From Asterias amurensis (Eukaryota > Echinodermata > Asteroidea > Forcipulatida > Asteriidae), in NCBI RefSeq assembly GCF_032118995.1, contig NC_092660.1, positions 1,379,501 through 1,443,500 of the forward strand: a DNA stretch of 64,000 nucleotides. The letters are read 5' to 3'. The notes beneath the pieces are model-generated. The model had not been told where the DNA came from. It made no database searches and saw nothing but the letters and a program-made list of their open reading frames with translations. Below, in pieces: positions 47,001 to 62,000 of the stretch (position 1 is its first letter; each line of letters starts with the position of its first letter). Both the position numbers and the translations under genes were made by a program.

Positions 47001-50000
47001 AACAATAACAATAACAATAACAATAACAATAACAATAACAATAACAATAACAATAACAATAACAATAACAATAACAATAACAATAACAATAACAATAACA
47101 ATAACAATAACAATAACAATAACAATAACAATAACAATAACAATAAAATGATACATGACAACATACCCCACATTGGGCAAGGGACAACAAAAGCAAATAC
47201 ATACTAAGATCCATAGATCTGTTGCCCCTCCTCTGTGGTACACAATGATGTTAATCTCAACAGGAGGAAAATGAGCTACCCAGACACCATCACTAAAGAC
47301 ATAAATCTCAATCCAAACGAGACTTGACAACTCATGAGGGACAAAGCAACCTGGCACCATTTCATCAAAGCTGCTTCTACTATTCCGTCCAAGGACAAAG
47401 GATGATGATGGATGATGATGATAATAAAAATATAGATAGGCGTCATAGTACACAAAGCAATAATAAAAGTAGACAATTATATACAAAACCAATAATAAAT
47501 AACTAGTAACAATAAAAAATAAAATTAAAATAAGTTTAGAAATGAGCACACTCCTGGATACATGTTTTACGTAATCGGTTTATGTTGGGTCATGCACATT
47601 GTTGATGGTCTCATGGAAAGATGACACGAGAAAAGAGACTCACGTTAATGTTTGAGATCACAAATGTCCGCTCCGTAAAATCCGTCTTAACTTTCTCCGA
47701 CACAAGCTTCACGACAATGTCTCCGTAGATCTTTTGTTCGTCTGGCCAGTACTGTATACACTTTTTCTAAAAAAAAAAAAAAAAAAGCAAAATCTTTTCA
47801 AATGGTAGGATGAAACCTAGGCAACGGTATTTTTGGCTGGCAACCTTATTTTTTTGGTAAGCATAATTTAGATGTGCTTAGCTACTTTTTGTGCTCAAAG
47901 GATTTGAGTATTTTTTGTAACACAAAACACAATGTCTACAGATTTACATTCTTAAGAAACAAGTTTAAAAATGTCACAAAAAATAGTTTTGTGTACATGC
48001 TTTGACGAAAATTATTTTTCGAGACCTGTTTTACTCATTCTTAAAAACTACAGCACCTCAGTAAGTAATATTTTAAGGGAAGCTTTCTACTATCATTTCT
48101 TCAAACCATGTAAGTTTAATGTAAATCTGTGGACATTGTGTTTTGTGTCCTACAGAAAGTACCCAGAACCTTTAAGCAGCTCTATCAAATTAGGGCATGA
48201 CGATGATGATGATGAAGGACGGTAGAATCCTGTTGACAAATTTGGAAGAAAAACATGAGGACATCTTTAGGTGAACGAATATGATTTTTTACCTTTGCAT
48301 TTTCAATGAGATTTGTGAGCATGACGATGATCATGACTTCTTGCTCCCAAACCATCCGCCAGAAATCAGGACTAGAGGATTTGTTGGGTCCTGAAGGACA
48401 AGACATGAAAATAACGTGAGTTAGAAACGCAGATTTTATTTAGCATGCAGCCTTGCTACCATGGGCAGGAGCCGTATTGATACCTTGTCACTAAAACATG
48501 AATAACACAGCATTTGTTAAAGGCAGTGGACACTATTGGTAATTACTCAAATAATTATTAGCATAAAACCTTCCTTGGTGACGAGTAATGGCGAGAGGTT
48601 GATGGTGTGAAACATTGTGAGAAACGACTCCCTCTGACGTGCCATAGTTTTCGAGAAAGGAGTAATTTTCCACGAACTTGATTTCGAGACCTCAGATTTA
48701 GAACTTGAGGTCTAGAAATCATCCATCTAAACGCACACAACTTCTTGTGACAAGGGTGTGTTTTCTTTCATTATTATCTCGTAACTTTGATGACCGATTG
48801 AGCTCAAATTTTCACAGGTTTGCTATTTTATGCATATGTTGAGATACACCAAATGTGAAGGCTAGACTTTTAGAATTACCAATAGTGTCCACTGCCTTTA
48901 AGGCGCGGGTCAAGATGGACAGTGCTTATCTACATGTATATCACACATCAGTGTAGCAAGGTTTACCTGTACCATTTTATGGTGAATAGCCCACGGGACC
49001 AGTTACCGTGTCATTTTTCCCTTTGAAATGAAATAGGAATGCTTTTCAAAACTCAACTAGCCAGCCAGACCACTGAGAAGTAAATTTTGACCGGTCTTCA
49101 GGTGTTTAGGAACTAATGTTTAGGGAGAACGCTAGTATACAAAAAAGATGACTATATAATTAGTTAATGTGACTGTTTTGTTTACCTTGAGTAGCGATGT
49201 AGGCATTTTTCTGCTGGTAGCCCTGGAGGTTAACACAAAATAAGAGTAAAGGTCACATTAACTAACTGGTAGCCCTGGAGGTTAACACAAAGTAAGAGTA
49301 AAGGTCACATTAACTAACTGGTAGCCCTGGAGGTTAACACAAAATAAGAGTAAAGGTCACATTAACTAACTGGTAGCCCTGGAGGTTAACACAAAATAAG
49401 AGTAAAGGTCACATTAACTTACTGGTAGCCCTGGAGGTTAACACAAAATGAGAGTAAAGGTCACATTAACTAACTGGTAGCCCTGGAGGTTAACACAAAA
49501 TGAGAGTAAAGGTCACATTAACTAACTGGTAGCCCTGGAGGTTAACACAAAATAAGAGTAAAGGTCACATTAACTAACTGGTAGCCCTGGAGGTTAACAC
49601 AAAATAAGAGTAAAGGTCACATTAACTAACTGGTAGCCCTGGAGGTTAACACAAAATAAGAGTAAAGGTCACATTAACTAACTGGTAGCCCTGGAGGTTA
49701 ACACAAAATAAGAGTAAAGGTCACATTAATTAACTGGTAGCCCTGGAGGTTAACACAAAATAAGAGTAAAGGTCACATTAACTAACTGGTAGCCCTGGAG
49801 GTTAACACAAAATAAGAGTAAAGGTCACATTAACTAACTGGTAGCCCTGGAGGTTAACACAAAGTAAGAGTAAAGGTCACATTAACTAACTGGTAGCCCT
49901 GGAGGTTAACACAAAATAAGAGTAAAGGTCACATTAATTAACTGGTAGCCCTGGAGGTTAACACAAAATAAGAGTAAAGGTCACATTAACTAACTGGTAG

Positions 50001-53000
50001 CCCTGGAGGTTAACACAAAATAAGAGTAAAGGACACATTAACTAACTGGTAGCCCTGGAGGTTAACACAAAATGAGAGTAAAGGTCACATTAACTAACTG
50101 GTAGCCCTGGAGGTTAACACAAAATAAGAGTAAAGGTCACATTAACTAACTGGTAGCCCTGGAGGTTAACACAAAATAAGAGTAAAGGTCACATTAACTA
50201 ACTGGTAGCCCTGGAGGTTAACACAAAATGAGAGTAAAGGTCACATTAACTAACTGGTAGCCCTGGAGGTTAACACAAAATAAGAGTAAAGGTCACATTA
50301 ACTAACTGGTAGCCCTGGAGGTTAACACAAAATAAGAGTAAAGGTCACATTAACTAACTGGTAGCCCTGGAGGTTAACACAAAATAAGAGTAAAGGTCAC
50401 ATTAACTAACTGGTAGCCCTGGAGGTTAACACAAAATAAGAGTAAAGGTCACATTAACTTACTGGTAGCCCTGGAGGTTAACACAAAATAAGAGTAAAGG
50501 TCACATTAACTAACTGGTAGCCCTGGAGGTTAACACAAAATGAGAGTAAAGGTCACATTAACTAACTGGTAGCCCTGGAGGTTAACACAAAATAAGAGTA
50601 AAGGTCACATTAACTAACTGGTAGCCCTGGAGGTTAACACAAAATAAGAGTAAAGGACACATTAACTAACTGGTAGCCCTGGAGGTTAACACAAAATAAG
50701 AGTAAAGGTCACATTAACTAACTGGTAGCCCTGGAGGTTAACACAAAATAAGAGTAAAGGTCACATTAACTAACTGGTAGCCCTGGAGGTTAACACAAAA
50801 TAAGAGTAAAGGTCACATTAACTAACTGGTAGCCCTGGAGGTTAACACAAAATAAGAGTAAAGGTCACATTAACTAACTGGTAGCCCTGGAGGTTAACAC
50901 AAAATAAGAGTAAAGGTCACATTAACTAACTGGTAGCCCTGGAGGTTAACACAAAATAAGAGTAAAGGACACATTAACTAACTGGTAGCCCTGGAGGTTA
51001 ACACAAAATAAGAGTAAAGGTCACATTAACTAACTGGTAGCCCTGGAGGTTAACACAAAATAAGAGTAAAGGTCACATTAACTAACTGGTAGCCCTGGAG
51101 GTTAACACAAAGTAAGAGTAAAGGACACATTAACTAACTGGTAGCCCTGGAGGTTAACACAAAGTAAGAGTAAAGGTCACATTAACTAACTGGTAGCCCT
51201 GGAGGTTAACACAAAATAAGAGTAAAGGTCACATTAACTAACTGGTAGCCCTGGAGGTTAACACAAAATAAGAGTAAAGGTCACATTAACTAACTGGTAG
51301 CCCTGGAGGTTAACACAAAATAAGAGTAAAGGTCACATTAACTAACTGGTAGCCCTGGAGGTTAACACAAAATAAGAGTAAAGGTCACATTAACTAACTG
51401 GTAGCCCTGGAGGTTAACACAAAATGAGAGTAAAGGTCACATTAACTAACTGGTAGCCCTGGAGGTTAACACAAAATAAGAGTAAAGGTCACATTAACTA
51501 ACTGGTAGCCCTGGAGGTTAACACAAAGTAAGAGTAAAGGTCACATTAATTAACTGGTAGCCCTGGAGGTTAACACAAAATAAGAGTAAAGGTCACATTA
51601 ACTAACTGGTAGCCCTGGAGGTTAACACAAAATAAGAGTAAAGGTCACATTAACTAACTGGTAGCCCTGGAGGTTAACACAAAGTAAGAGTAAAGGTCAC
51701 ATTAACTAACTGGTAGCCCTGGAGGTTAACACAAAATAAGAGTAAAGGTCACATTAACTAACTGGTAGCCCTGGAGGTTAACACAAAATAAGAGTAAAGG
51801 TCACATTAACTAACTGGTAGCCCTGGAGGTTAACACAAAATAAGAGTAAAGGTCACATTAACTAACTGGTAGCCCTGGAGGTTAACACAAAATAAGAGTA
51901 AAGGTCACATTAACTAACTGGTAGCCCTGGAGGTTAACACAAAATAAGAGTAAAGGTCACATTAACTAACTGGTAGCCCTGGAGGTTAACACAAAATAAG
52001 AGTAAAGGTCACATTAACTAACTGGTAGCCCTGGAGGTTAACACAAAATAAGAGTAAAGGTCACATTAACTAACTGGTAGCCCTGGAGGTTAACACAAAA
52101 TAAGAGTAAAGGTCACATTAACTAACTGGTAGCCCTGGAGGTTAACACAAAATAAGAGTAAAGGTCACATTAACTAACTGGTAGCCCTGGAGGTTAACAC
52201 AAAATAAGAGTAAAGGTCACATTAACTAACTGGTAGCCCTGGAGGTTAACACAAAATAAGAGTAAAGGTCACATTAACTAACTGGTAGCCCTGGAGGTTA
52301 ACACAAAATAAGAGTAAAGGTCACATTAACTAACTGGTAGCCCTGGAGGTTAACACAAAATAAGAGTAAAGGTCACATTAACTAACTGGTAGCCCTGGAG
52401 GTTAACACAAATAAGAGTAAAGGACACATTAACTAACTGGTAGCCCTGGAGGTTAACACAAAATAAGAGTAAAGGTCACATTAACTAACTGGTAGCCCTG
52501 GAGGTTAACACAAATAAGAGTTAAGGTCACATTAACTAACTGGTAGCCCTGGAGGTTAACACAAAATAAGAGTAAAGGTCACATTAACTATTGGAAAATA
52601 ATTTCTAAGTGAGTTAATGTTGCTGAAGTTATAAATTTTATTTTAAATCTTTAAATATTTACACCAGAAATATAACTTGGACAGGGGCTGTCAAGGTTAT
52701 ACAAAAGTAGGAAAAAAAACATGGACAAATTGTGTACAATGAGACCCTTGTTTTGTTGACATGCCAAATATGAAATCAAGAATAAAGAAATCATACAATC
52801 ACTATAAACAGAGGGTTTGTGTGTTTTTGATGTTTCCAGTAGTTTTGTCAAACAAATTAACTCCTAGATGACATTTTCTGTAATTTTTTTCAAACAACTA
52901 AGCACAGTGTAGCCCAAGAAAATGTTTGAAGAATTTTTCTTGCTTTGCCAACATGAATCAGAATCTTTAAACATCTTTTCAAACCTGTAGATTTTTCAGC

Positions 53001-56000
53001 TGATATTTTTTCCAAAATGTACAGGTTTGAAAAGATGTTTAAAGAAGGTATTTATTCATGCTGGCAAATCAAGAACAATATTCTTCAAATATTTACTTTG
53101 GCCACGCTGTGCTTAGTTGTTTGAAAAAGTTTACAGAAAATGTCATCTAGGAGTTAAATTTGTTTGACAAAACAATTGAAAACATCAAAAACACACAAAC
53201 CCAGTGATTGTGATGATTTCTTTATTCTTGATTTCATATCGGCATGTCAACAAAACTTTAAAAAAAAAACTCCCTCCCTCATCCGCAAAAAAAGGACGAT
53301 CAACAATATATTTTTTTATGTGGCCTAATGCAAAAATTAAATACATTGAGTTGTTCGATTTGAGCTTTGACACGCATTGCATCTTTAAAGACTTTGTTTT
53401 TTATTTATCTAATGTCATTAGGTGTTTGCTTACGTCGATGTACGAGGCGTTTATGTAATCAGTATCTTCGTCATCATTTATCACATCAAGAACAACTCGT
53501 GTGCAGTCATCTACAAAAAACAAACAAACAAATAAACAAGAATCACATTAAAAATAGGCAAGTATTAAAAAATAACTTTCATTACTTTTATTACTAATCT
53601 TATTATATTTGCAGGTTTTCTACAGTCATTGAGTTGGACTTACATGGAATGATATTAGCGTATCGATTCTTGCATCTTTGTTCTTCTTTCTGGGCTGCAT
53701 CAATAGAGAACAGCTGTTCATCCGGTAAACTCTACACACAGACAACAAATAAAATAATTGCAATTAAAGATTCTTCAGCTGCAAACTTCAACAACTGAAG
53801 TCTTCTTGGAGGCTAGGTGGATTAAATCAAATATTGTCATCATCTATGTCATGTTCCCAAACAACAGCACAAGTCTACTTTGAGGGAAAGATGTATGGCT
53901 TTCTGTTAAGCAAGATTTTTCTGTGCTTAGAAAGTTTTCATGCTTAAGCCCTGGTTTAGATGTGGGAAGAAAACCTCAAATAAGGAGGAACCTATGAACC
54001 ATAGAGGGACTGAAAACACAAATACACATGAAAGGCTTTGATAATTGTTAACATAAAAACTTACTTGGTATCGAGCAACGGAGAGCTGTTGATAGTATAA
54101 AACATTGTGAGAAACGGCTCCCTCTGAAGTAATGTAGTTTTTGAGAAAGAAGTAGTTTCTGAATAAAATATTTGAATTGAATTTGAGACCTCAGCTGAGG
54201 TCGCGAATTCAAGTATCTGAAAGCACACAACTTGTGCGACAAGGGTGTTTTTCTTCCATTAATCTCTTGCAACTTGGACAACCAGCTGAGCTCAAATTTT
54301 CTCAGGTTTGTTATTTTATGCATATGTTGAGTTACACCATGTGAGAAGACTGGTCTTTGACAATTACCAAAGGTGTCCAGTGCCTTTTTAAACCCTAATC
54401 CCCTTAAAAGGGGATTAGGGTTTGAGATAATCCTAAACCCATCAATGAACTAATCCAACTTACAGCAAAGTCATGTGAGAAGCCCTTGTTCCCTTTAGCC
54501 TTCTTCTTCTTGATGTACTCAGGAAGATCTTGAAGGCTGACCGGCCTGTGGGGCTTCCAAGCTTTCTTGGGCGGAGCCGAGACCTTAGTCGGCTTTGGCA
54601 CGGGTGTGGTTGATTTCCCTTTGACCCCATCTGTACGCCTGAGCTCCTTGCGGACAAGTTCCTCAACGACAGTTGATTGATTTGGTACACCGTTGGTTCT
54701 TGGCTTTGCTTTTTCTGTTAAATTTTTTGAAAATAGGAAATTTGAAATAGTAACAATAATAATAACAACAAATTCTTTATTAGCGCATTTTACAATAACC
54801 GTCTCAATGCGCTTTTCATTAGTGCCCTGGTCATTGGGCCAATAACATCTTTTTAATCGTTCTCAGCTCCCTGGGTAGCATACAACCTGTGCAACCACTC
54901 AAGAAAATACAGAGTATACAGTGCTAAGCTATCACTGAGTATACAGTGCTAAGCTAACACACATCAGTGTATGGGAAAAACCCAATATTAATAACAATGC
55001 AACTAACAATAATATAAGTTATCACACAAGCTCGAGTTGAATATCACAAATATAGCGCTTCTGCGCCCCATATGGGATGCAGACGCGCTATATTTTCCGT
55101 TTTTCCACACCGCGTGTGATAACGACATATCTTCAAGCAAACTTGGCGCGTGACATAGAACACACAATACGCATGGTAGTGATATTAGCCGTGCAATATA
55201 GGTTTTTATCACCACTCCATTCTGCGAATCTGATTGGAGGATTAGCGCAGACTTGAAGATAATACAAATTAGCGTAACTTAGGATAGAGGTGGGTTTTTA
55301 TTGAACCTTGAAAGAGCTAAGGGTATTGACTAATCCAAGATCCTTGTAAACAAATCCTTTAAAGCTTGTGAGGGCAAACAAACTATTTGTCATTTCACCA
55401 CACTTTCTTCCCTCCACCCAGTAGTACAACTTATATAACAATGTACAAGTCTTACCAAGGTTAGATAGAGTGATGCCATTGGTATTGTCCGTCTTTTCTG
55501 CTCGCCGTCTGGAAACAAATTAGTTTTAAAAAAACATCACAATTAGTGAAAGAAAACCAATTTTAATATATTTCTCAATACTTGTTTCCTTCCGAAACTC
55601 ATTGACTGTGATTCATTGCAAGTAGACCCCATGCACATGACACAAAGATCAAACAGCGCCCCCACTGTTCAGTCTGAGGAACACCTGTCATTGGCGGAAA
55701 GTTGTGTGTGGTATGGTTCCTTTTTTGGACCTCAACAAGGGTTCTATTTTTCATAAAATTCTCATTCTGTTGAGATTTTAATCGATTTCTGACACCCCCA
55801 TCCAAACCCCAACAGCAGTTTATACTTGCCTTCTAATCTATAGTTAAAATAACTACATAAAATTGAGTAAAACTCAATGAAATAATTTTCATAAAGAAAA
55901 TACCCCCCCCCCAACAAAACATTTTGATTAGTGTCATGTTGTGTAAAAAAGTTTAAAGAAAGCCCTAAGCGCCTAGGAATCACAACGTACTACAACTTCA

Positions 56001-59000
56001 TCCAAACAAGGCAATGGAAAATTCACTTCAACAAAGATAAAGAACACATTTGCAATCAGTAAACGGACTTGGCGTACCTTCTTCGGACAACCAAAGCAAG
56101 CGAAAACACAACTATTGCCATGACGACCAAAATACTGACAATCACAGCAACTATCATATCCATTCCTGTACCAAGTTCTCGAGCTAAAAGACAATAATAA
56201 AATGATAATAATCAGAATGTCAGTTTCCTCAAAATCGCTCACATTTTGTTCTATCATTTTAATAATTATATATAAATTTTTCCTTGCTTACTCTGTTGCA
56301 CTTTTCTTTATTTAAATTGATAGTACAGTCAACGCTTTTATATTCTTCTTTTGGCTTGAATGTTTTTTGAAAAAGAGGGCCCCCTAGTGATCCACTTGCC
56401 TGGATGTGTTACCCTCTATAAAAATTTGTGTATTAAATAAAACAAATACAAAAATTGTTGACACTTTTGGCTTTTGTACCACAATAGTTTAAGATGGAAA
56501 TATTTACAACAAGGCCATGATGCTTTAGTCCTACTACGAGGGGATGTTTGTGTGGATCATTAAATTCTTCGTTTAAAACATCTTTCTAACCATATGCATT
56601 TTATAACAAACGGTTACAAACACTTTTCAAAGACCAACTCGACCCATCCAAGGCATTGTGTTCCTTTAAGAGGAATGGTCCGAGAGAACGCCTGATGAAC
56701 AGGTATAATAATGTAAAGCACATTGATCTAGCGACTAGAATATTGTTGCTGTATAGACCGTATCAAATAACCCCTACATTGCTAGAAAGCGGACATAATG
56801 TAGGCCAGGCCGTATGGGCGTCTTAATGCGTACATCAATGAAGCATGCAGCGTTGTCGGTTTGATTTGTATGGCACATGCACCCACACGCTTACAGACGC
56901 CATGTTGTAGGGCAGGTATTTGAGTGATGGTAACGTCATATTTGATACGGTCAAAAACAGACAATATTATTATTCTATTATTTTGGACAGGGGGAAAAGA
57001 GGAATTTCTACTCACTTTTAACTGGCGATGGTTCCGTACAACTTGGATTGGTATCCTTCAAAAGAAAGAATGAACCAACAATGAAAACCAGGAGAACACA
57101 AAATGCAAATCTGAACATTTCCGCAACAGAATGTCCAATACATGTAAGCCATTTACGAGTTAGATTTAAATAATGTCTGGTACATTGACTTGCTTAGTCA
57201 CAGTGTACCGCTTATATTTGAATTCCTCAGACTATAGAGACAGTTGCTATGTCAAATGGTTCGGAGCAAGCTTTTGTATAGTAACCTCCAGATGAGCAGA
57301 CCCTGGTACCATTGTGCCATACATATTCATTCAGAATTGTGTAAGGGTGTTCACCATCTCTAACGTGATGGGGTTTTGAAGGATTTTGTTTTCAGCTGTC
57401 AACTACACATAGCATTTATGACTAGGACTGGAAAAAGAGAAAGGTCTAACATGAAAGTTCTTAATAATAATAACGAAGAATACGCCTTATGTTTGCCCGC
57501 GTGAGGGGGGGGGGTAATACGTGATTCGTCATACACAGTTTTAATCAGCTTTCTGTCACTTTTGTTGCGCTGTAGTTTCAAGTTGCTTTAGAGGTGGGTT
57601 GTAACAGCTCCTTCAAAGGTCTTATTGGCCGTGATGGATATGTCTGTGGTGGTAATGTGTTCCAGTCTTTAATAACTGTTTTAAGTTGAAATGAATATAC
57701 ACCCGGAAGTGATACAAATATACGTGAGAGTGCCAGTGCGGGTAAAAAATACAGCGCATTTGCTGAAGCGCCTTTTCCCAAGGATACAAATCGCATATCT
57801 TCTACCTACCTGTTTGGTTTTACCAACACCGCAAAACTGGATGTCGTATTTAGTCCCTGGGTCCAGGGGAGCGTTGTAGTACCCATTGTACGTCTTGTTA
57901 TCACCGACCTGGAACGTTGACGGCAGGGCAGTCTTGTTGAACTCAGCAGTGATGTACTCATTCTGTGATTGTTGGTAGCTGCCGAGCGTACTGTCCCCGA
58001 CAGCCCGTCTCCTGATTGTAGACGCGGATTTTACTTTGGCGACTGTCACCTGATAAACACTGTTTTTGAAAATCAGACCAAGGATGATTAAAGCCCCTTT
58101 CACACGAGAGGAATTAAGCAAGGCAGGGTCCCTTGCTAAAATGTGGCATGGTTGTAAAATTTCACACGATGTACATCCTGTGAAAGGATTATTGTTTCTA
58201 CCGTCTCAAGTTCTGAGTATAAAGACAAAATGGGAAACTGGAGGTCTTCAATTTCAGATGTGCTCTTGTGGTACCCTATATATGGTCAAAAAGGAACAAA
58301 AAAGGGAAAACAAAAGGACTTAGTGTAATTCTAAAGAATGGAGTGCTCCACAAGGAAATATGAATACAAAGTCTATGGGATAATGTCAAGTGCAGGAACA
58401 AAGAGAAGAACAAAAGATGTGTCCATAGGGTTGCGTTTTGGGGAATATTTCTTACAAATTCCTTACCTAATATATGGAGAATCCATCACCTCTAGCTGCA
58501 ATGTTACTAGGTTGTCGTCCCCAACGGACGGCGTATCCAGCATCTTGGGTTTCGTAATATCTGTCATCAAATAAAACAATCTTACTCACAAATAGACAGT
58601 CTTTAAAGGTACTGGACACATTACTTAAAATTAGCATTAAAAATTACTCGGTAATGGGAAACATAGAGATGTTAAAACATTGTGAGGAACGGCTCCCTCT
58701 GAAGTAATTTCTGACTAAGATATTTTCACCTGAGGTAGACTTTAGGCCTTGAGCCTTTCTCTGGCTACCTGCAAAAATACTATTTCACACGTAGCATCTT
58801 TGACTGTTATCCTGTTCATTTTTGCCTAGCAGAAACTTATTAAGGACTTGTTGCTTCTTAGGCAGCTTTATAGAACCAAGCCCAGGGCCCAATTTCATAG
58901 AGCTGCTTAGTGGCTGATTTTGTGCTTACTGTGTGATTTCCATTTCATAGCGCTGCTAACCGTAAACACAAGGAAAGGCATGCTAAACCTTCTGGTGCCT

Positions 59001-62000
59001 ACTGCATGAAAATTAATGACGCCACAATGCAAATCCATGGTAAACGTGCAATATGACCAATTTATTTTTCAGCTAACCTGTGAAATACGCTTGCATCGTA
59101 GCAAATTTTTCTGCTACAGTAAACACAAAAATTTGCTTAACGTTAAGCAGTGCTATTTAAACTGGTCTCACCTGGAATTTTGGTGTATATTGGCGTCAGT
59201 TCGGTATACACTCCATAAGCGACTGTTTCCGCAGCCAGCTTGATTTCATACCCTGTGGCTGCGTCTAGGTCCGATAGTGTGTGGCTTGATGCATCTGGAC
59301 TGATATTGACCTCTGACCCTAGGTCACGTCCGCTTGATGAAACCGCAAAAGGTCGATCAACAACTCTGTACTTCATCTACGCAAAAGAAAAGTAAAACCT
59401 GATAAAAAAAAGCAAGTGGTCGGTGTGTAAAATCTGGATAACATTCTAGTGTATGAAAGGCATGATCGCCAATGTTCTCACTTGGTGTATCCCAACATAT
59501 GCATAAAACAACAAACCTGTGAAAATTTGGACTTTATTGGTCGTCGAGGTTGCGAAGAGAATAATGGAAGAAAAACACCATCGTTGCACAAGTTGTGTGC
59601 TTTTAGATACCTTGAATTCAAGACCTCAGTCTCGAATTCAATTCAAATATTTTAGTGAGAAATTACTTCTTTCTCAAAAACTACATTACTTCAGAGGGAG
59701 CAGTTTCTCACAATTGTTTTCAAACTATCAACAGCTCTTCATTGCTCATTACCAAGTTTTTATGCTAACAATTATTTTGAGCAACTACCAATAGTATCCA
59801 GTGCCACCCACAAACAGTACACATTACATCATAAATTTAGCATAGTAACCTTTTGCTGGTCAACATTATTGGTTTGAGCTTAAACAATTTTAAGATGGTA
59901 ACTGAGAGAGGCCACTTGAGGCGACTGCTTACTTTATAACCCCTTAAGACGCCGTTGATATTGTCTGGAATGTTCCATTGGATGATGAGGGTGGTTGTAG
60001 TCCTGTCTACAACAGCGACATTCATAGGTTGTTCAGGAGCTAAGAAAAGAAATAGGCAGAGCATTATGTTAGTTATTGAGTTAGAATTTATTTATGTCTT
60101 GGGAGAGGAAAAGGGGGTAACAACAGTAAGACATGATCAGACAAAAATAAGTTTTTAGAAACTAGAGTTTTAAGGGAAAGTCTTGGGAAAAAAAAAATGT
60201 TCAGAATTGAAGCTGCTTGCCAAACATGTTTACTGAGCATAGAAGATCCTGCTAAGCAAGATTATAGGTAACCGACTATAAATTCCATTGGATGCTGGTT
60301 TTGGTATTAATTCTGCTTGAGAAAATCTTTTTGAACAGAAGTGCAACTTTCTAATTGCAAAAAAAAAGAGGAAATGGCCGATCAAACCTTTTTTTCAGTT
60401 TTATATGGCACTGTTTTGAAAACAAAAAAAGAGGGTATCAGCTATTCAGTTGAAAAGCTGCATGCCTGTTTGAAGTAGGTTAGTTTGGTATGATCATGTA
60501 TGCAGCTCCCCCCCCCCTTCCCACTGCCTCCTTGTTTAAACAATCACTAACTCACCGCCTTCGGCTGTCCGGTTTGTTAGAGTCACAGACCAGTCACCAA
60601 ATCCTGCACCAGTACTCCCTCGAACCTGTAAGAAAACAAAGTTGCTGAAAGATGAAACAATTGCATTCAGGGCAACAACAGTTTTTGTGTGTTGTAACAA
60701 TTGCATTGAAAAAATTAAAAATTCTGAAAGATGTAACAATTGCATCAGTGATAAAAAATCATTTTGTTTACCCTACCCATTGTTTGGATGATTTTCCCAT
60801 CAAGATATAAACACCAAGCTGTTGCCAGCCAATCTCTCTCATACAAACATTGGTTTAACATCTATGATTATGAATTGCATGATTTTTCGAAACATTGAGT
60901 CCAAACCGGCTCTTTTCAGAGCCAACACTCCCACAAAGGAGATTTAATACATGGTTATATCTGCAAGGTTTATAGTTAACTCTGATTGTACAGTCTTTAA
61001 GGCACTGAATCAAATTCATACATGTTTACATGAATATTCAGTAGTAAGTAATTAACATAAAGAATTCCCAACTCCTAAAACACACCTTGATGTTATAATC
61101 CATGTACGGTTTCAGCCCCGAACGGAAGTAATGATGTACCGGATTGGTTGATTCCAAATGCACACATGAATATTAAGTAGTAAGTAATTAACATAAAGAA
61201 TCCCCCAACTCCTAAAACACACCTTGATGTTATAATCCGTGTATGGTTTCAGCCCCTCGAGGATGTAACGGTGTCCCTGATTGGCTGATTCCACCTCATA
61301 GTCTACAGCACCAGCTGAGCTCTCATCCAATCCGGAATGCCAATACATAAACTGGTAGGCTGATATAATTCCAGTGACTGGAGCCGGTGCATCCCATGTG
61401 AATTCCAAACGAGTTGTTTCAGAATTCACAGCAAGGAAGTTTCTTGGAGGTGATGGTACTGAAATCAAGATGAATTATCAATGATTTCAATGTTCTGAAA
61501 GACAACTCAAGACTACATTCCCAAATGTTAGAGTAAGTTATACTTCTAGTTTATCAGAAATGTCTTAAGGTTGTGGCTAATGATAAAAGAAACACGTTTT
61601 TTTTTTTACGTTACAGAAGTTATCACGACAACAGTGTATAGGTAAAAACCAAAATTAATATTCTTCAAATTTAGCACAGAAAATGAACAAATAAGGACAC
61701 CTATTGGCATTTGCGCTGTTGAATTTGTTGTTAAATAAAAACATCTAAATAAATAAATAAATAAAGCAAAAAATAAATACAAATCTTATAATTTCTTAAA
61801 GAAATCTGAAACTAAAATAATTTGTTTTTATTATGCCACAGGGTCATATCTTTCCAATCCATTCGAGAATAACAAAAGAGGCACTGAAACTGTTGAAAGA
61901 GCCTTTAGTTTTTATAATTGTTACTGTACATACCCCCTTCTGCTGTTTTAACAACCAAACGGCCGAATGGTCCAGAGCCTTTTTCGGTGTTAGCTCGCAC

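Noticed and set aside
46827..47549. Long poly-Asn, poly-Leu and Val-Ile ORFs
   Set aside because: They are translations of the AATAAC microsatellite and have no coding context.
49216..52589. CRISPR-like array
   Set aside because: The repeats are directly head-to-tail with no unique spacers, the sequence is eukaryotic, and the unit is explained by a splice boundary.
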